Shown: positions 7,727-15,268 of the stretch, one piece after another
Layout: every line of letters starts with the position of its first letter
How positions within the stretch are numbered: position 1 is the stretch's first letter
Notes under the pieces: generated by a model
What the model saw: the letters and a program-made list of their open reading frames with translations, nothing else
What the model was told of the DNA's origin: nothing
Database searches by the model: none
Translations under genes and position numbers: made by a program
Assembly: GCA_020634935.1 (NCBI GenBank)
Contig: JACKAT010000017.1
Location: 1-64,000 of the forward strand
Direction: 5' to 3'
Length of the DNA: 64,000 nt
Origin: Anaerolineales bacterium
GTDB taxonomy: Bacteria > Chloroflexota > Anaerolineae > 4572-78 > J111

Positions 7727-8553
7727 GGCGAAAACGTCCAGGCTAGCTTCTCAACCGTCAACGGATTCGAGTCGCTGTACCAAGTTCCATACGGCTTGTG
7801 GCGCTTGTCGTCCAAATCCATAATCAGTCGATAATCTTGAGCCAACAGATCAAAAAAACGCGACTCCCGCTGTTCGTACAGCCGTTGTAGCGCCCACAAG
7901 TAGTAATCAATGATTTGTAGGCCGCCCGCTTCATGCGGGTAAGCCGAGGCAATGGTTGTTGGTGTGTCGCCCCGATTACCCCATCTAGCGGCAAAATTTT
8001 GCTTGGCAAGTCGAATGGCCCGATCCAAAGCCTCAGAGCGATTCGATGTCCCTCGCCGAGCAAATGTTATCTGGTTGTGATCGGCTTTGTGCAGCATATT
8101 CTGAAACAACCGTTTGACCAGACCGTCGTAAACATCGTTGGCATCGAGCTTACGCCGCTGGTAGCGATACAAGGCCTGAGCTTCTCGGATCAGGGTGCTT
8201 TTGCTACGGATCGCCACCTGAACCTTGGCTCCTAATTGGGGCAGCAGTTTAAAAACTTCGCGCCGTACCTCCGGCAGGTCGTCTTTAGCATGAAAGGCTA
8301 ACGCTGTCTTTTTTTGCTCCGGCTGCATCGAAGGGACGCTGGCAAAATAAGGATCGGCCAGCAGTTCCTGGCGCAGCGTCTCTAGCTTGGTCTGCGCTTC
8401 AATGGGATCGGCAACATGAGCCACCCCAACCATAAAGAAGTAAGAGACCCCCGTTTGACCCAGCAGCGTCTGCCCTTTCTTATTAAACAAAGTCAAATCG
8501 CCGGCTTCATCTACAAAATAGTGGTGGACAAGCGAACTCTGCTCTTCACCCAT
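7717..8553 (-). CDS. DUF3800 protein
   Basis: About 278 residues. The N-terminus HHYFVDEAGDLTLF is the DUF3800 signature, in which the DE pair belongs to a predicted RNase H-like fold; later acidic positions (LIMDLDDKRHK) fit the family end. DUF3800 genes are frequent in defence and mobile islands; biochemical activity is unproven. AGGAGG lies 11 nt before the ATG at 8553 and only 2 nt before an upstream GTG at 8562, so ATG is preferred. It sits between the double GxxExxY gene and hsdR, same strand, with palindrome arrays on both sides. Its last codons overlap the T-run of small-RNA copy 2. Confidence 0.8.
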   Translation of the reverse strand: MGEEQSSLVHHYFVDEAGDLTLFNKKGQTLLGQTGVSYFFMVGVAHVADPIEAQTKLETLRQELLADPYFASVPSMQPEQKKTALAFHAKDDLPEVRREVFKLLPQLGAKVQVAIRSKSTLIREAQALYRYQRRKLDANDVYDGLVKRLFQNMLHKADHNQITFARRGTSNRSEALDRAIRLAKQNFAARWGNRGDTPTTIASAYPHEAGGLQIIDYYLWALQRLYEQRESRFFDLLAQDYRLIMDLDDKRHKPYGTWYSDSNPLTVEKLAWTFSPKK

Positions 8554-8640
8554 CTTCTTCACGTCCTCCTAGCAAAAAGACTTTCAACTAGCTCATCGAA
8601 CATTCTTCAAGCCCCAACTCCGTAAGCGTTACCACCTTAA

Positions 8641-8815
8641 CAACAACGGATTAGGAAGGGAACGGATGGTTTTTAATCCGTTATCCTCTTCATCTGTTGT
8701 TGTTTGCTACGACAACAACGGATTGGGAAAGGAACGGATGGTTTTTAATCCGTTGTCTTCTTCATCTGCTGTTGTTTGCTACGACAACAACGGATTAGGA
8801 AAGAAACGGATTAAC
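8641..8815. repeat. Island palindrome array B (2-3 units)
   Basis: Two full units and one partial unit of the ACAACGGATTRGGAAAGGAA family fill the gap between the GxxExxY gene and DUF3800. The units are almost identical to each other (ATGGTTTTTAATCCGTT in both). Confidence 0.8.
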
Positions 8816-8816
8816 T

Positions 8817-9632
8817 TTAACTGTCTGTACCCTCACCGCTTTGTCGAACAATGGCTAGCTCCAATTGGGTGCTGTTGAAATTCATTATCAGGCCCAACTG
8901 AATGTCTAAAAGCTTTAGTCGAGATTTAAGGGCTAGCTTCATGGCCTCGTCGATATGCTTGACGGCCACGGTCGCCCATAGGACTTTATCTTCAACCAAG
9001 ATCAGGCGGGTATCTTGCTGGCCTAAACTGTGGCCCTGGTAAGTAATGGGAACTTGCTTGATATAGCTATATCCGATGCCCTGATGCCGTAATTCGATCA
9101 TCGCCGCCCGCCGATAAACTTGGTGCAGAAACCCTGGCCCCAATTCGGCATGCACGCGATGACCGGCTTCTAACAACGCATTAGTCAGGTCGGCAAAGAG
9201 CAGGTCATTCTCTGTGTCGCGTTTCTCCCACTGCCAATCGACCTTTTTATCGCTGACAAAGTTGGGCAAACGCTCTACCTCCAGTGATTTTGCGCCAAAG
9301 TTGACCACCAAAGCTAGATCGGCGTCGGTGACTTTGAGATAGGCGATGGCCTGGGCCTGATGAAGCGGAACGATTTCCGGCGCAACTTTAAGTTCGAGCA
9401 GAACCAGCCCGTCTTCAAGCCATAAATCCACATAGTAGAGACCGACTTGTCCTTCTCGATAGTACACTTCAAACGCTTTTTCTGTCTGACATTTGATGCC
9501 TTTGGCTTCAAGCCCAATAGCGACGGCTTGCTGGTAAAACGTCTCCGGCAGCATCGGGCCAAGTTGGTTATGCACGTCAAAGAGAACGCCACGGATGGTG
9601 TAGGTCAGTTCTTTGTGAATGAGTTGGGTCAT
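8817..9632 (-). CDS. Double GxxExxY-family protein
   Basis: About 271 residues from the ATG at 9632, chosen over an upstream start because AGGAAA lies 6 nt before it. Two homologous halves: residues ~1-125 (NQLGPMLPETFYQQAV ... YYVDLWLEDGLVLLELKV) and ~135-271 (ELGPGFLHQVYRRAAM). The first half keeps a D...ExK pattern (VDLWLEDG, LLELK) of the PD-(D/E)xK nuclease superfamily, to which GxxExxY proteins are related. In the second half the ExK position reads WATVAVK, so it is probably catalytically dead. GxxExxY proteins are abundant in Chloroflexi and Bacteroidetes; their role is unknown. Position inside a type I R-M locus suggests a defence or accessory role. Confidence 0.75.
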   Translation of the reverse strand: MTQLIHKELTYTIRGVLFDVHNQLGPMLPETFYQQAVAIGLEAKGIKCQTEKAFEVYYREGQVGLYYVDLWLEDGLVLLELKVAPEIVPLHQAQAIAYLKVTDADLALVVNFGAKSLEVERLPNFVSDKKVDWQWEKRDTENDLLFADLTNALLEAGHRVHAELGPGFLHQVYRRAAMIELRHQGIGYSYIKQVPITYQGHSLGQQDTRLILVEDKVLWATVAVKHIDEAMKLALKSRLKLLDIQLGLIMNFNSTQLELAIVRQSGEGTDS

Positions 9633-9660
9633 AGCAAGTTTCCTGTGCGTGTTATATGGA

Positions 9661-10259
9661 TACAACAACGGATGGTGAAAGGAACGGATAGGTGATAATC
9701 CGTTCCTTTCCTAATCCGTTGTTGTTCGTTACTACAACAACGGATGGTGAAAACAACGGATGGCTCGACAACAATCCGTTCCTTTCCTAATCCGTTGTTG
9801 TTCGTTACTACAACAACGGATGGTGAAAACAACGGATGGCTCGATAACAATCCGTTCCTTTCCTAATCCGTTGTCGTTCGTTACTACAACGGATGGAAAC
9901 AACGATGGCTCGATAATCCGTCTTAATCCGTTGTCGTTCTTCCAACAACGGATGGAGAAAGAACGGATGGCTCCACCCTAATCCGTTGTTGTTCGTATAA
10001 CAACGATGGAAAACGATGGCTCCATAACAATCCGTTCCTTTCCTAATCCGTTGTTGTTCGTTACTACAACAACGGATGGAGAAAAAACGGATGGCTCGAT
10101 AACAATCCGTTCCTTTCCTAATCCGTTGTCGTTCGTTACCAACGGATGAAATGGCGACAACAATCGTTCTGTCGTTCGTTACTACAACAACGGATGGAGA
10201 AAACTCTGCAAAAGGAACGGATGGCTCGACAACAATCCGTTCCTTTCCTAATCCGTTGT
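9661..10259. repeat. Island palindrome array C (about 9 units)
   Basis: A tandem array of about nine palindromes between hsdS and the GxxExxY gene. Full units are ~74 bp, starting near 9660, 9734, 9808, 10064 and 10180. Shortened units start near 9885, 9942, 9998 and 10138. Full units have a left arm ACAACAACGGATGG, a short variable middle (GGCTCGAYAACA) and a right arm CCGTTCCTTTCCTAATCCG. Shortened units tend to lose sequence from both arms, so they still fold. Confidence 0.85.
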
Positions 10260-10261
10260 CG

Positions 10262-10405
10262 TCACCTCCACCTCCCACTCAACAACCGGGGCAGCAGATA
10301 ATCGCGGATTTCGGCCAGTTTGCGATTTTCTTGAATGTTGTCAAACCAAGATCCTTACTTGACAGATGAGAGTTTTGGTGTCACAATCAGATTCACAGTT
10401 GAATT
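10262..10405 (-). pseudogene. Decayed C-terminal segment of hsdS
   Basis: In the same frame as hsdS, beyond its TAA stop and a second in-frame TAA, the translation reads FDNIQENRKLAEIRDYLLP followed by RLLSG. This is the typical C-terminus of HsdS subunits. The reading ends at a TGA (10262-10264) a few bases before palindrome array C. The segment between the stops is shorter than in usual HsdS proteins, suggesting deletion plus stops. Confidence 0.7.
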
Positions 10406-11446
10406 TTAGCCATAGTTCCAGTTAACGCGATGCATTCTGGTACCTGAAGAAACTGCTGAAGTGTAGTCCACAAATTCTTGATCAAATAGTTGACACAAAA
10501 CCTGCCCATAGAAATCTTGGGTTTTTGGCTCAACTACCAATATATCTGTTGAGCAGATACCATCGATGGGAACTATTCCTACCTTTCGAAAATAGGGACG
10601 CAACTTTCCAAATAAAATCTGCCCCTGTCTCATTAAGTTTTTGTTACTTACACTCTCTCCTGCTTCGCCCCATAGTTCCAATATAAGGCTATTTTGGGGC
10701 ATGTCACCTAATCCAATATAAGGTGTGGTAGGCTCAATCGTTGTAGGATCAATACTGTCTCTTATATTAGTGGCAATATCACCAAGCTTTCCAACCTCCC
10801 ACCCCTCCGGGATCAACCCCAACGCACTCTCGACAAACGGGCCGTCCTGGTACGGACCAAAATCGACAAAGTGATGCTTGTACAGTGCCTGGGCCATCGC
10901 CTCCAGGGTGCGATTGATGCGCCGATTGGTCTCGATCTTGTCATCCAGCCGGCCCAGGATCTCGGCGATGCGGCGTTGGGTGGGGAGTGGAGGTGGCTTC
11001 AAAATTCTTAAACCACGTATATCTTTCATATTAAGATGGGCAACGGTTGAGCCAGTACTGTGAGACAACATTGCCTGCTTCATTTCAGGGGTTAATAGAA
11101 GAAAGAGAAGATATCGGGAGTGCAATTTAGTTTCATCGGTACGTATAAGAACAGTGCGTTGACCCTGAACGACTTTCGTATTGGGTGGTACAATACCAAC
11201 TTCCCCTACTGGCGCTTCGCGAGCCATAATTATGTCACCAGGCTGTGGCTCAATTCTGATTGTCCATTCTTTGTAAGTAGCTGCGGATACACGGTTTGCA
11301 TTTTCTAAATCCAAACGACCATTTTTTATATCCGTTGTACGGATGCTAGGAATACCCGTTGGTTGAGTAGGGGCCGTTTTATGCAAGCAATCAACAATTG
11401 CCTCGCATAGATCGTTTAGAATAACTGTAGTAGAAGAATTACTCAC
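10406..11446 (-). CDS. hsdS: Type I R-M specificity subunit S, C-terminally truncated
   Basis: 346 residues from the GTG at 11446, preceded by GGAGGGG. Two target-recognition domains are visible. TRD1 starts at the protein N-terminus (LCEAIVDCLHKTAPT, SIRTTDI, MAREAPVGEVG). Next is a central conserved helix (PLPTQRRIAEILGRLDDKIE, MAQALYKHHFVDF). TRD2 begins IPEGWEVGKLGDIA and ends at TRMHRVNWNYG. The distal conserved helix is missing from the ORF because of an in-frame TAA; its remains are downstream. HsdS sets the bipartite recognition site and bridges the two HsdM copies. Truncated HsdS can still work by dimerising in some systems, so loss of function is not certain. Confidence 0.88.
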   Translation of the reverse strand: MSNSSTTVILNDLCEAIVDCLHKTAPTQPTGIPSIRTTDIKNGRLDLENANRVSAATYKEWTIRIEPQPGDIIMAREAPVGEVGIVPPNTKVVQGQRTVLIRTDETKLHSRYLLFLLLTPEMKQAMLSHSTGSTVAHLNMKDIRGLRILKPPPLPTQRRIAEILGRLDDKIETNRRINRTLEAMAQALYKHHFVDFGPYQDGPFVESALGLIPEGWEVGKLGDIATNIRDSIDPTTIEPTTPYIGLGDMPQNSLILELWGEAGESVSNKNLMRQGQILFGKLRPYFRKVGIVPIDGICSTDILVVEPKTQDFYGQVLCQLFDQEFVDYTSAVSSGTRMHRVNWNYG

Positions 11447-11526
11447 CCCAACCCCTCCCAATCGGCCATGATCACCTTTTGCCGCCACATCAACCGCAGG
11501 CCGTAACTAGCTAGTTTTGCTTTGGA
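11443..11526 (-). pseudogene. HsdM C-terminal tail remnant upstream of hsdS
   Basis: A ~27-codon reading frame ending KVIMADWEGLG-stop overlaps the hsdS start (GTGA). The real hsdM ends AAIRADLEGLG-stop. At DNA level 11442-11473 and 11798-11829 match at 30 of 32 positions. The two copies flank palindrome array D, so the hsdM-hsdS junction appears duplicated around the repeat block. Confidence 0.6.
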
Positions 11527-11544
11527 TGCCCGTAAGGGGTGGGA

Positions 11545-11773
11545 GACAACAGCGGATGGTGAACGGAACGGATGGTTTATCATCCGTTGTATTCTTAATC
11601 CGTTGTTGTGTCTGCGATGACCAGTTACAACAACGGATGGTGAACGGAACGGATAGCTAATAATCCGCTCCTTTCCTGATCCGTTGTTGTCCCTCTGACT
11701 ACCAGTTACACCAGCGGATAGCCAAAGGAATGGATAGCTAATAATCCGTTTATTTCCTAATCCGTTGTTGTTC
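11545..11773. repeat. Island palindrome array D (3 units)
   Basis: Three ~77-bp palindromes (ACAACAACGGATGGTGAACG type) lie between hsdM and hsdS. They are flanked on both sides by copies of the hsdM 3' end. Confidence 0.8.
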
Positions 11774-11798
11774 CTGCTCCAAACGGCTATTCTTCCCC

Positions 11799-13343
11799 TC
11801 ACCCCAACCCCTCCAAATCGGCCCTGATCGCCGCCTGCAATTCATCCGATTGCGCGAACAACTCGACCAGTTCCTCGGTCAGGCGGGGCATCTTCTCCTC
11901 AAACGGCTCATCATCTTCATCATCAAGCTGGGTGCCAACGTAGATGCCGGGCGTCAGCTTGTAGTCGTGCTGCTTAACCTCGGCCAGCGGGGCCACCTTG
12001 CAGAAGCCGGCTTCTTCCGGTAAAGCGTGGCCGGGCCGGCGGTAGCGCTGGTAGACGTCGCCAATGTGGTCGATCTCGGCCTCGGTCAGGCTGCGCTGGC
12101 GGCGGTTGATCATCTCGCCCATCTGCCGGGCGTCGATGAACAGGATCTCCTCGCGGCGCTGGCGGTAACCGTGGGTGCCGCCCCGGTTGCGGCTCAAAAA
12201 CCAGAGGCAGACCGGGATGCCGGTGCTGGGAAACAGTTTGTCGGGCAGTTGGACAATACAATCGACAAAGCCGCCGTCAACCAGGGCCTGGCGGGTGTGG
12301 CGCTCGGCGCTTTGGTTGGTGGTCATGGCCCCGTTGGCCATAACGTAGCCGGCCGTGCCGCCGTCGGCCAGGTGGTGCAGGTAGTGCATCATCCACATAT
12401 AGTTGGCGTTGCCGTCGGTGATTTGGCCCTTTTGGTAGCCCACGTTCAGCCGGGCATCTTTGGGGTCGATCTTATCCGCGCCCCAACTGCGAATATTGAA
12501 AGGCGGATTGGTGATGATATAGTCAGCCTTCAGCCCGGCGTGCTGGTCGTTAAGCAGCGAATTGCCCAGCCGGATGTCGCCGTTGAGGCCGTGCATAATC
12601 AGGTTCATCTTGCCCAGCCGCAGGGTGGCCTCGATGCTCTCCTGGCCGTGAAACGACAGCCCGTGGCCGTTGTGGGTAAACTCCTCGGCCTGGATAAACA
12701 TACCGCCCGACCCGCAGGCCGGATCGAATACGATCCCCTGGCTGGGGGCCAGCATGCGCACCAGCAGCTTAACCACAGCCTGCGGGGTGAAATACTCGCC
12801 GCCCCGGTTGCCCTCGGTGCTGGCAAAGTTGGAGATAAAGTACATATAGGTCTGGCCCAGCACGTCGGCTCCGTTGGGCCGGCTGAAGACCTCTTTGGAG
12901 AAGAGGTTGATCAGCCCGGCAATCTGATCGACGGTCAGGTTGCTGCGGGCGTAAATCGGCGGCAGCAGCCCGTTGAGCTTGGCGTCGCTCTCTTCCAGGG
13001 CTTTCATGGCCTCGTCCAGCTTCAGGGCAATGTTGTCGGCCCGCGCATTACGCCGGATCGTCGCCCAGCGGGCCGCCTCCGGCACAATAAAGACGTTTTG
13101 CTTTTCATACTCCGACCGGTCGCTCAGGAAAAAGGCGTCCATGTCCGCATCGCCAGTGAAGTAGGGGCTGCTCGGCTCTTTGAGTTCCAGTGTAAGCTGC
13201 TGGTAGCGCTGCTCATAGCGCAGCGACAGGTAGCGCATAAACAAGAGCGGCAGCACGTAATTCTTGTACTCGGCCGGGGCCACGGTTCCCCGCAAGCTCA
13301 CCGCCGTTTGCCACAGCTCTTTTTCCAAATCGGTGTTGGTCAT
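11799..13343 (-). CDS. hsdM: Type I R-M methyltransferase subunit M
   Basis: 514 residues, normal length. N-terminal helical domain (residues 1-170, LRGTVAPAEYKNYVLPLLF). The N6-adenine methylase core has SAM motif I FDPACGSGGMFIQ (206-218) and catalytic motif IV ITNPPFNI (277-284). It methylates adenine in the site chosen by HsdS. It is the first gene of the island in transcription order. The stop TGA lies in GGGGTGAG, the same context as the hsdS GTG start, suggesting the two genes once overlapped by GTGA before the repeat block was placed between them. Confidence 0.97.
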   Translation of the reverse strand: MTNTDLEKELWQTAVSLRGTVAPAEYKNYVLPLLFMRYLSLRYEQRYQQLTLELKEPSSPYFTGDADMDAFFLSDRSEYEKQNVFIVPEAARWATIRRNARADNIALKLDEAMKALEESDAKLNGLLPPIYARSNLTVDQIAGLINLFSKEVFSRPNGADVLGQTYMYFISNFASTEGNRGGEYFTPQAVVKLLVRMLAPSQGIVFDPACGSGGMFIQAEEFTHNGHGLSFHGQESIEATLRLGKMNLIMHGLNGDIRLGNSLLNDQHAGLKADYIITNPPFNIRSWGADKIDPKDARLNVGYQKGQITDGNANYMWMMHYLHHLADGGTAGYVMANGAMTTNQSAERHTRQALVDGGFVDCIVQLPDKLFPSTGIPVCLWFLSRNRGGTHGYRQRREEILFIDARQMGEMINRRQRSLTEAEIDHIGDVYQRYRRPGHALPEEAGFCKVAPLAEVKQHDYKLTPGIYVGTQLDDEDDEPFEEKMPRLTEELVELFAQSDELQAAIRADLEGLG

Positions 13344-13424
13344 AGGGCCTCATCGTTGAATGGATTTTGTTGGTTGGTATGAGAATACTCTATTTTGCTG
13401 ACGGCGGTTGGTGTTGTAAAGCAT

Positions 13425-13656
13425 AACAACAACGGATTGATGAATGGAACGGATTATTGCTCGTCTTATCCGTTTATTTCCTAATCCGCTGTTGTTCCAT
13501 CCCCGCAACAACGGATTGACGAATGGAACGGATTTTTGCTTGTCTTATCCGTTCCTTTCCTAATCCGTTGTTGTTCCATCCGCGCAACAACGGATTAACG
13601 AATGGAACAGATTTTTGCCCATCTTATCCGTTCCTTTCCTAATCCGCTGTCGTTCC
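13425..13656. repeat. Island palindrome array E (3 units, ~79 bp)
   Basis: Three tandem units upstream of hsdM, near 13425, 13505 and 13585. Each reads CAACAACGGATT...ATGGAAC and the complement GTTCCTTTCCTAATCCG, joined by CCATCC. Units within this array resemble each other more than units of other arrays, indicating local homogenisation. Confidence 0.8.
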
Positions 13657-13940
13657 ATCCGCGCTCATCAGCCACCCCCGGTTGGTCCGACCGGGTAGAG
13701 TCTTCTTCATTATAGCCAGCTTCTCTACCCCTGACAACCGGACATAAGTCTTTGCTAACAAAATGAAACAGGTGATCGCTCATACAACCAACAGCTCAAT
13801 CCGCCATAGGGACGCATTGAAAAACAAGGGTACTGATGGCCGACGATAGACGACCGCCGACCGGCGATTGATGACTAAAGCGCCTTTACCGAATACCATA
13901 CCTGAATTAAATTCTTGATCTTCATTAGTAACAGGCTTGA
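13657..13940. other. Non-coding region between array E and the 22-bp array
   Basis: No supported gene. It holds a short GC-rich repeat (GACCGCCGACCGGCG near 13849), related words of which recur at 14577-14615, and a degenerate unit (13919-13940) in register with the 22-bp array. Confidence 0.5.
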
Positions 13941-14336
13941 GGCACTTAGGTGTTTTTTGGCAAACACCCCGGTCTTTATAAAAATACACCTGGGTGTTGG
14001 TAACGAAACGCCTGGGTGTTTGTAGCGATACACCTAGGTGTTGGTAATGAAACACCCTGGTATTTACGTTTCAACACCTGAGTGACAGCCCATGCTCACT
14101 AGAGTGACCACACCCGTACACTAGCCTGTTTTTTGGCAAACACCCATGTGTTTACGTTTACACGCCTGGGTGACAAGGCTTGATCACCTAGGTGTTTACG
14201 TTTAAACACGAGCGTGATCAAGTTGAGTCACGGTCGTGTTCAAAGTTGAACACGACCGTGTTTTTTGGCAAACACTCAGGTCAAAAAATAAAAACACCTG
14301 GGTCTTTCAGAGCAAACACCCAGGTGATGACCGGCG
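13941..14336. repeat. Array of eighteen exact 22-bp units with CAC-N4-GTG core
   Basis: Units begin at 13941, 13963, 13985 and every 22 bp to 14315 with no slippage. Each has the form NNCAC-N4-GTG-N10. Eleven units have a perfect CAC-N4-GTG and seven have one mismatch. The four central bases vary (ttag, cccg, ctgg, ctag, cctg, ctga, taga, tagc, ccat, gagc, ggtc, gacc, tcag, ccag). Linkers recur in distinct types (TTTTTTGGCA three times, TTTACGTTT three times, TTGGTAAYGA twice). 22 is not a multiple of 3, so this is not a coding repeat. It resembles an iteron or cooperative protein-binding array; the binding protein is unknown. Confidence 0.9.
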
Positions 14337-14718
14337 GCTAGCCGCCTCTTAGCCAGCCGGTCGGGTCTCTGGCAAGGGTAAGGCTGAGGCTAAGGCTGCG
14401 GCTAAGACCAAACCAACTATCCAACCATCCAACTCTCCAACCAACCTACCAGCCACTATCCACCCAACCGGGCCAAATACTTACCAGTTGTCCAGTTCAT
14501 AAACCCCTCAGATGTCCGGTGTGTCTGAGGGAGTTTTGTTTTATACTCTCACTAATGGACATGCGATCAATTGGCCCGATAGACCGCCGCTAGCCGACCG
14601 TCGACCGCCGAACCATAAGCGCACCGGGTGAAGTCTGGTGGACAACGGTCGGCGATCTGTCGTCAGGCAGCGAAGCCCGGGTCAGATCGAGGGGATGTCC
14701 GATAGGCAAGGTTAGACG
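14337..14718. other. Non-coding, hairpin-rich region
   Basis: Contains a palindrome GGCGGCTAGCCGCC inside a longer GACCGGC/GCCGGTC stem (~14330-14366), then words GGCTAAGGCTGCGGCTAAG. CCAAC-rich simple sequence runs 14410-14460. GACCGCCG/GACCGTCG words sit at 14577-14615. No gene seen. Confidence 0.5.
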
Positions 14719-15051
14719 ATGACCGGGTGGTCAACAAGCAGGTATGAGTCAATGGGTACATCCACAATATATTACGTCGAGGTTAGGCAGCAGGGACGCT
14801 ACGTAGCCTGTCATCTGGTCGAGGCGGCTGAGGCTTTAGCGGCAATCAATATCGTCGAACGGTTTTATGGTGAGCCGGTCATTGTTTTCAAGAACGCTGT
14901 TGAAGATAAGGACGGCTGCATCCACCCCTTTACCCAGACGGCCAATTGGCACGGGTACACCTTTGAGGCCTGGGCTGTTGAACCGGCCTCGTCCCCGGCT
15001 GACTCCGCAGACGCAGCGCCACAACGGGCCATGATGGTCAGCCTTGTTTAG
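14719..15051 (+). CDS. Small hypothetical protein
   Basis: 110 residues; an internal ATG at 14752 (MGTSTIYYVEV) with AGG upstream is an equally good start. The middle reads like a real soluble protein (YYVEVRQQGRYVACHLVEAA, FTQTANWHGYTFEAWAVE), with alternating strands and one helix, and codon use is similar to neighbours. No family recognised. It stands alone between the 22-bp array region and a palindrome. The C-terminal ~20 residues are Ala/Ser-rich and probably disordered. Confidence 0.5.
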   Translation: MTGWSTSRYESMGTSTIYYVEVRQQGRYVACHLVEAAEALAAINIVERFYGEPVIVFKNAVEDKDGCIHPFTQTANWHGYTFEAWAVEPASSPADSADAAPQRAMMVSLV

Positions 15052-15070
15052 GGCTTAACCGGAATAAAAA

Positions 15071-15140
15071 TGTCGTAGAGCGACAAAGCTGGCTTTGTCA
15101 TTCAGACAGGGTCAAAGTAAACTTTGACGCTCCAAGTCTG
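15071..15140. repeat. Paired hairpins GACAAAGC/GTCAAAGT family, single unit
   Basis: GACAAAGCTGGCTTTGTC (15082-15099) and GTCAAAGTAAACTTTGAC (15111-15128), closed by GAGCG / CGCTC. Same family as the array at 19691-20035 and the copy at 33631-33693. Confidence 0.8.
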
Positions 15141-15268
15141 TATTTTCATTGTTCTACGAACGGCGTAAGTCCTATGTCGCCCGGGCGCTAACGGCCAAGG
15201 CAAGTAGTTAAGGCGACGCTGCTTCAATCAGGCGCTTTAATTGTGGGCAGGGTTTGTCTTGTTTTACC

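Noticed and set aside
9808..10278. A 156-codon minus-strand frame
   Set aside because: Produced by the repeat units of array C (repeated NGLGKERI-like peptides); no ribosome site, and shortened units break the period.
4203..13343. BREX, DISARM or other multi-gene defence system
   Set aside because: Only type I R-M subunits plus DUF3800 and GxxExxY are seen; signature PglX, PglZ, BrxL or DrmA/B genes are absent.
12027..13382. A 451-codon open frame on the + strand
   Set aside because: Antisense shadow of hsdM, which has all methylase motifs; the composition (Val/Ala/Gly-rich without domains) is typical of a complementary frame.
13780..14055. A 91-codon frame over the 22-bp array
   Set aside because: 22 is not a multiple of 3, so the frame rotates through the array; no conserved peptide or start site.
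7341..14336. CRISPR array
   Set aside because: Repeats are palindromes or 22-bp units without unique 30-40 bp spacers, and no cas genes are present.
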